Source: Massilia sp. YIM B02443
GTDB lineage: Bacteria > Pseudomonadota > Gammaproteobacteria > Burkholderiales > Burkholderiaceae_D
DNA length: 64,000 bases
NCBI RefSeq assembly: GCF_030411955.1
Contig: NZ_JASNRA010000011.1
Span: 1-64,000 of the forward strand
Reading direction: 5' to 3'
The notes beneath the pieces are model-generated. The model was given only the letters and a program-made list of their open reading frames with translations. It was not told the origin of the DNA and did not search any database. A program made the position numbers and the translations under genes. This document shows, piece by piece, positions 63,757-64,000 of this stretch. The first letter of the stretch is position 1; every line of letters starts with the position of its first letter.

Positions 63757-64000
63757 GTGAATTTCATAGTCGATAATATTTTCATTGTGGCGATCGCCGT
63801 GATCTCGGGCGGCGCCCTGCTGTGGCCGGCCCTGGCGCCGCGCGGAAAGCGCGCCACGCCGCTGCAGCTGACGCAGATGATCAACCGCGGCAAGACGGTC
63901 GTCGTGGACGTGCGCAGTGCGGACGAGTTCGCTGCAGGCCACCTGCGCGACGCGAAACACATCCCGCTGGCAGACTTGGCCAATCGCATCGGCGAACTGG
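63757..64000 (+). CDS. Rhodanese-like domain protein, N-terminal fragment (runs off window end)
   Basis: The frame begins at GTG 63757 and continues to the window edge, 81 codons. A short membrane helix (about 5-25, IFIVAIAVISGGALLW) is followed by the start of a rhodanese fold with VVVDVRSADEFAAGHLRDAKHIP. The active-site Cys would lie beyond the edge. Membrane-anchored rhodaneses are often next to secB or grxC in Proteobacteria, which cannot be checked here. It is divergent from gpmA. Confidence 0.83.
   Translation, partial: MNFIVDNIFIVAIAVISGGALLWPALAPRGKRATPLQLTQMINRGKTVVVDVRSADEFAAGHLRDAKHIPLADLANRIGEL

Overview
The window reads as a GC-rich betaproteobacterial chromosome, most like the Oxalobacteraceae (Massilia, Janthinobacterium and relatives) within the Burkholderiales. 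This is inferred from gene order and protein signatures: Tyr-Gly-Thr tRNAs ahead of tuf; metK, two lipid A acyltransferases, dapF, DUF484, xerC, a COG0523 GTPase, dksA and hslVU in one run; an S-adenosylhomocysteine riboswitch before ahcY; and a cysteine-poor DksA. It is almost entirely core genome. No prophage, insertion sequence, CRISPR array or obvious island is visible.

Layout. 1-600: start of tuf and three tRNA genes with a promoter, minus strand. 608-6287, minus strand: an HDOD protein, a receiver-TPR protein whose phosphoacceptor Asp is Glu, a J-domain membrane protein and a MidA-type methyltransferase. 6350-9095, plus strand: a pteridine-reductase-like SDR, folB, ttcA and a secreted histidine phosphatase. 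9111-16966, minus strand: a degenerate GT51 protein, an M14 peptidase, an S41 lipoprotein and a large indolepyruvate ferredoxin oxidoreductase, divergent from an Lrp/AsnC regulator with two palindromes just before its start. 17778-26226: a REP-like inverted pair, a GNAT protein, a diguanylate cyclase, cca with a degraded HD domain, a GST, an NDUFA9-like protein, slt, and 5-formyl-THF cyclo-ligase on the plus strand.

26229-31119 is an activated-methyl-cycle block on the minus strand: metK, a small membrane protein of unknown function, ahcY with its riboswitch, a holin-like membrane protein and metF. 31307-33919, plus strand, encodes envelope precursor enzymes. A Sel1/TPR protein with a 15-bp minisatellite follows, then two porins, DUF484-xerC, the GTPase, dksA after a strongly hairpinned spacer, a duplicated STAS-like protein, a 32-residue membrane peptide on the opposite strand, hslVU behind a good sigma-32 promoter, a small basic protein and an XRE regulator.

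47479-58929, minus strand, is a complete type II secretion operon transcribed G-H-I-J-K-L-M-N-D-E-F-C, with most junctions overlapping by 1 or 4 bases. Upstream are a MoeB/ThiF enzyme, a CtpA-type protease, an EnvC-type amidase activator and gpmA. A rhodanese-like protein begins divergently and runs off the end.

I found no clearly new multi-gene system. The most interesting signals are altered catalytic residues in otherwise standard genes (receiver, CCA HD domain, GT51, DksA), the regulatory elements (AsnC-type operator, SAH riboswitch, sigma-32 promoter, hairpin cluster before dksA) and a few small or repetitive elements.
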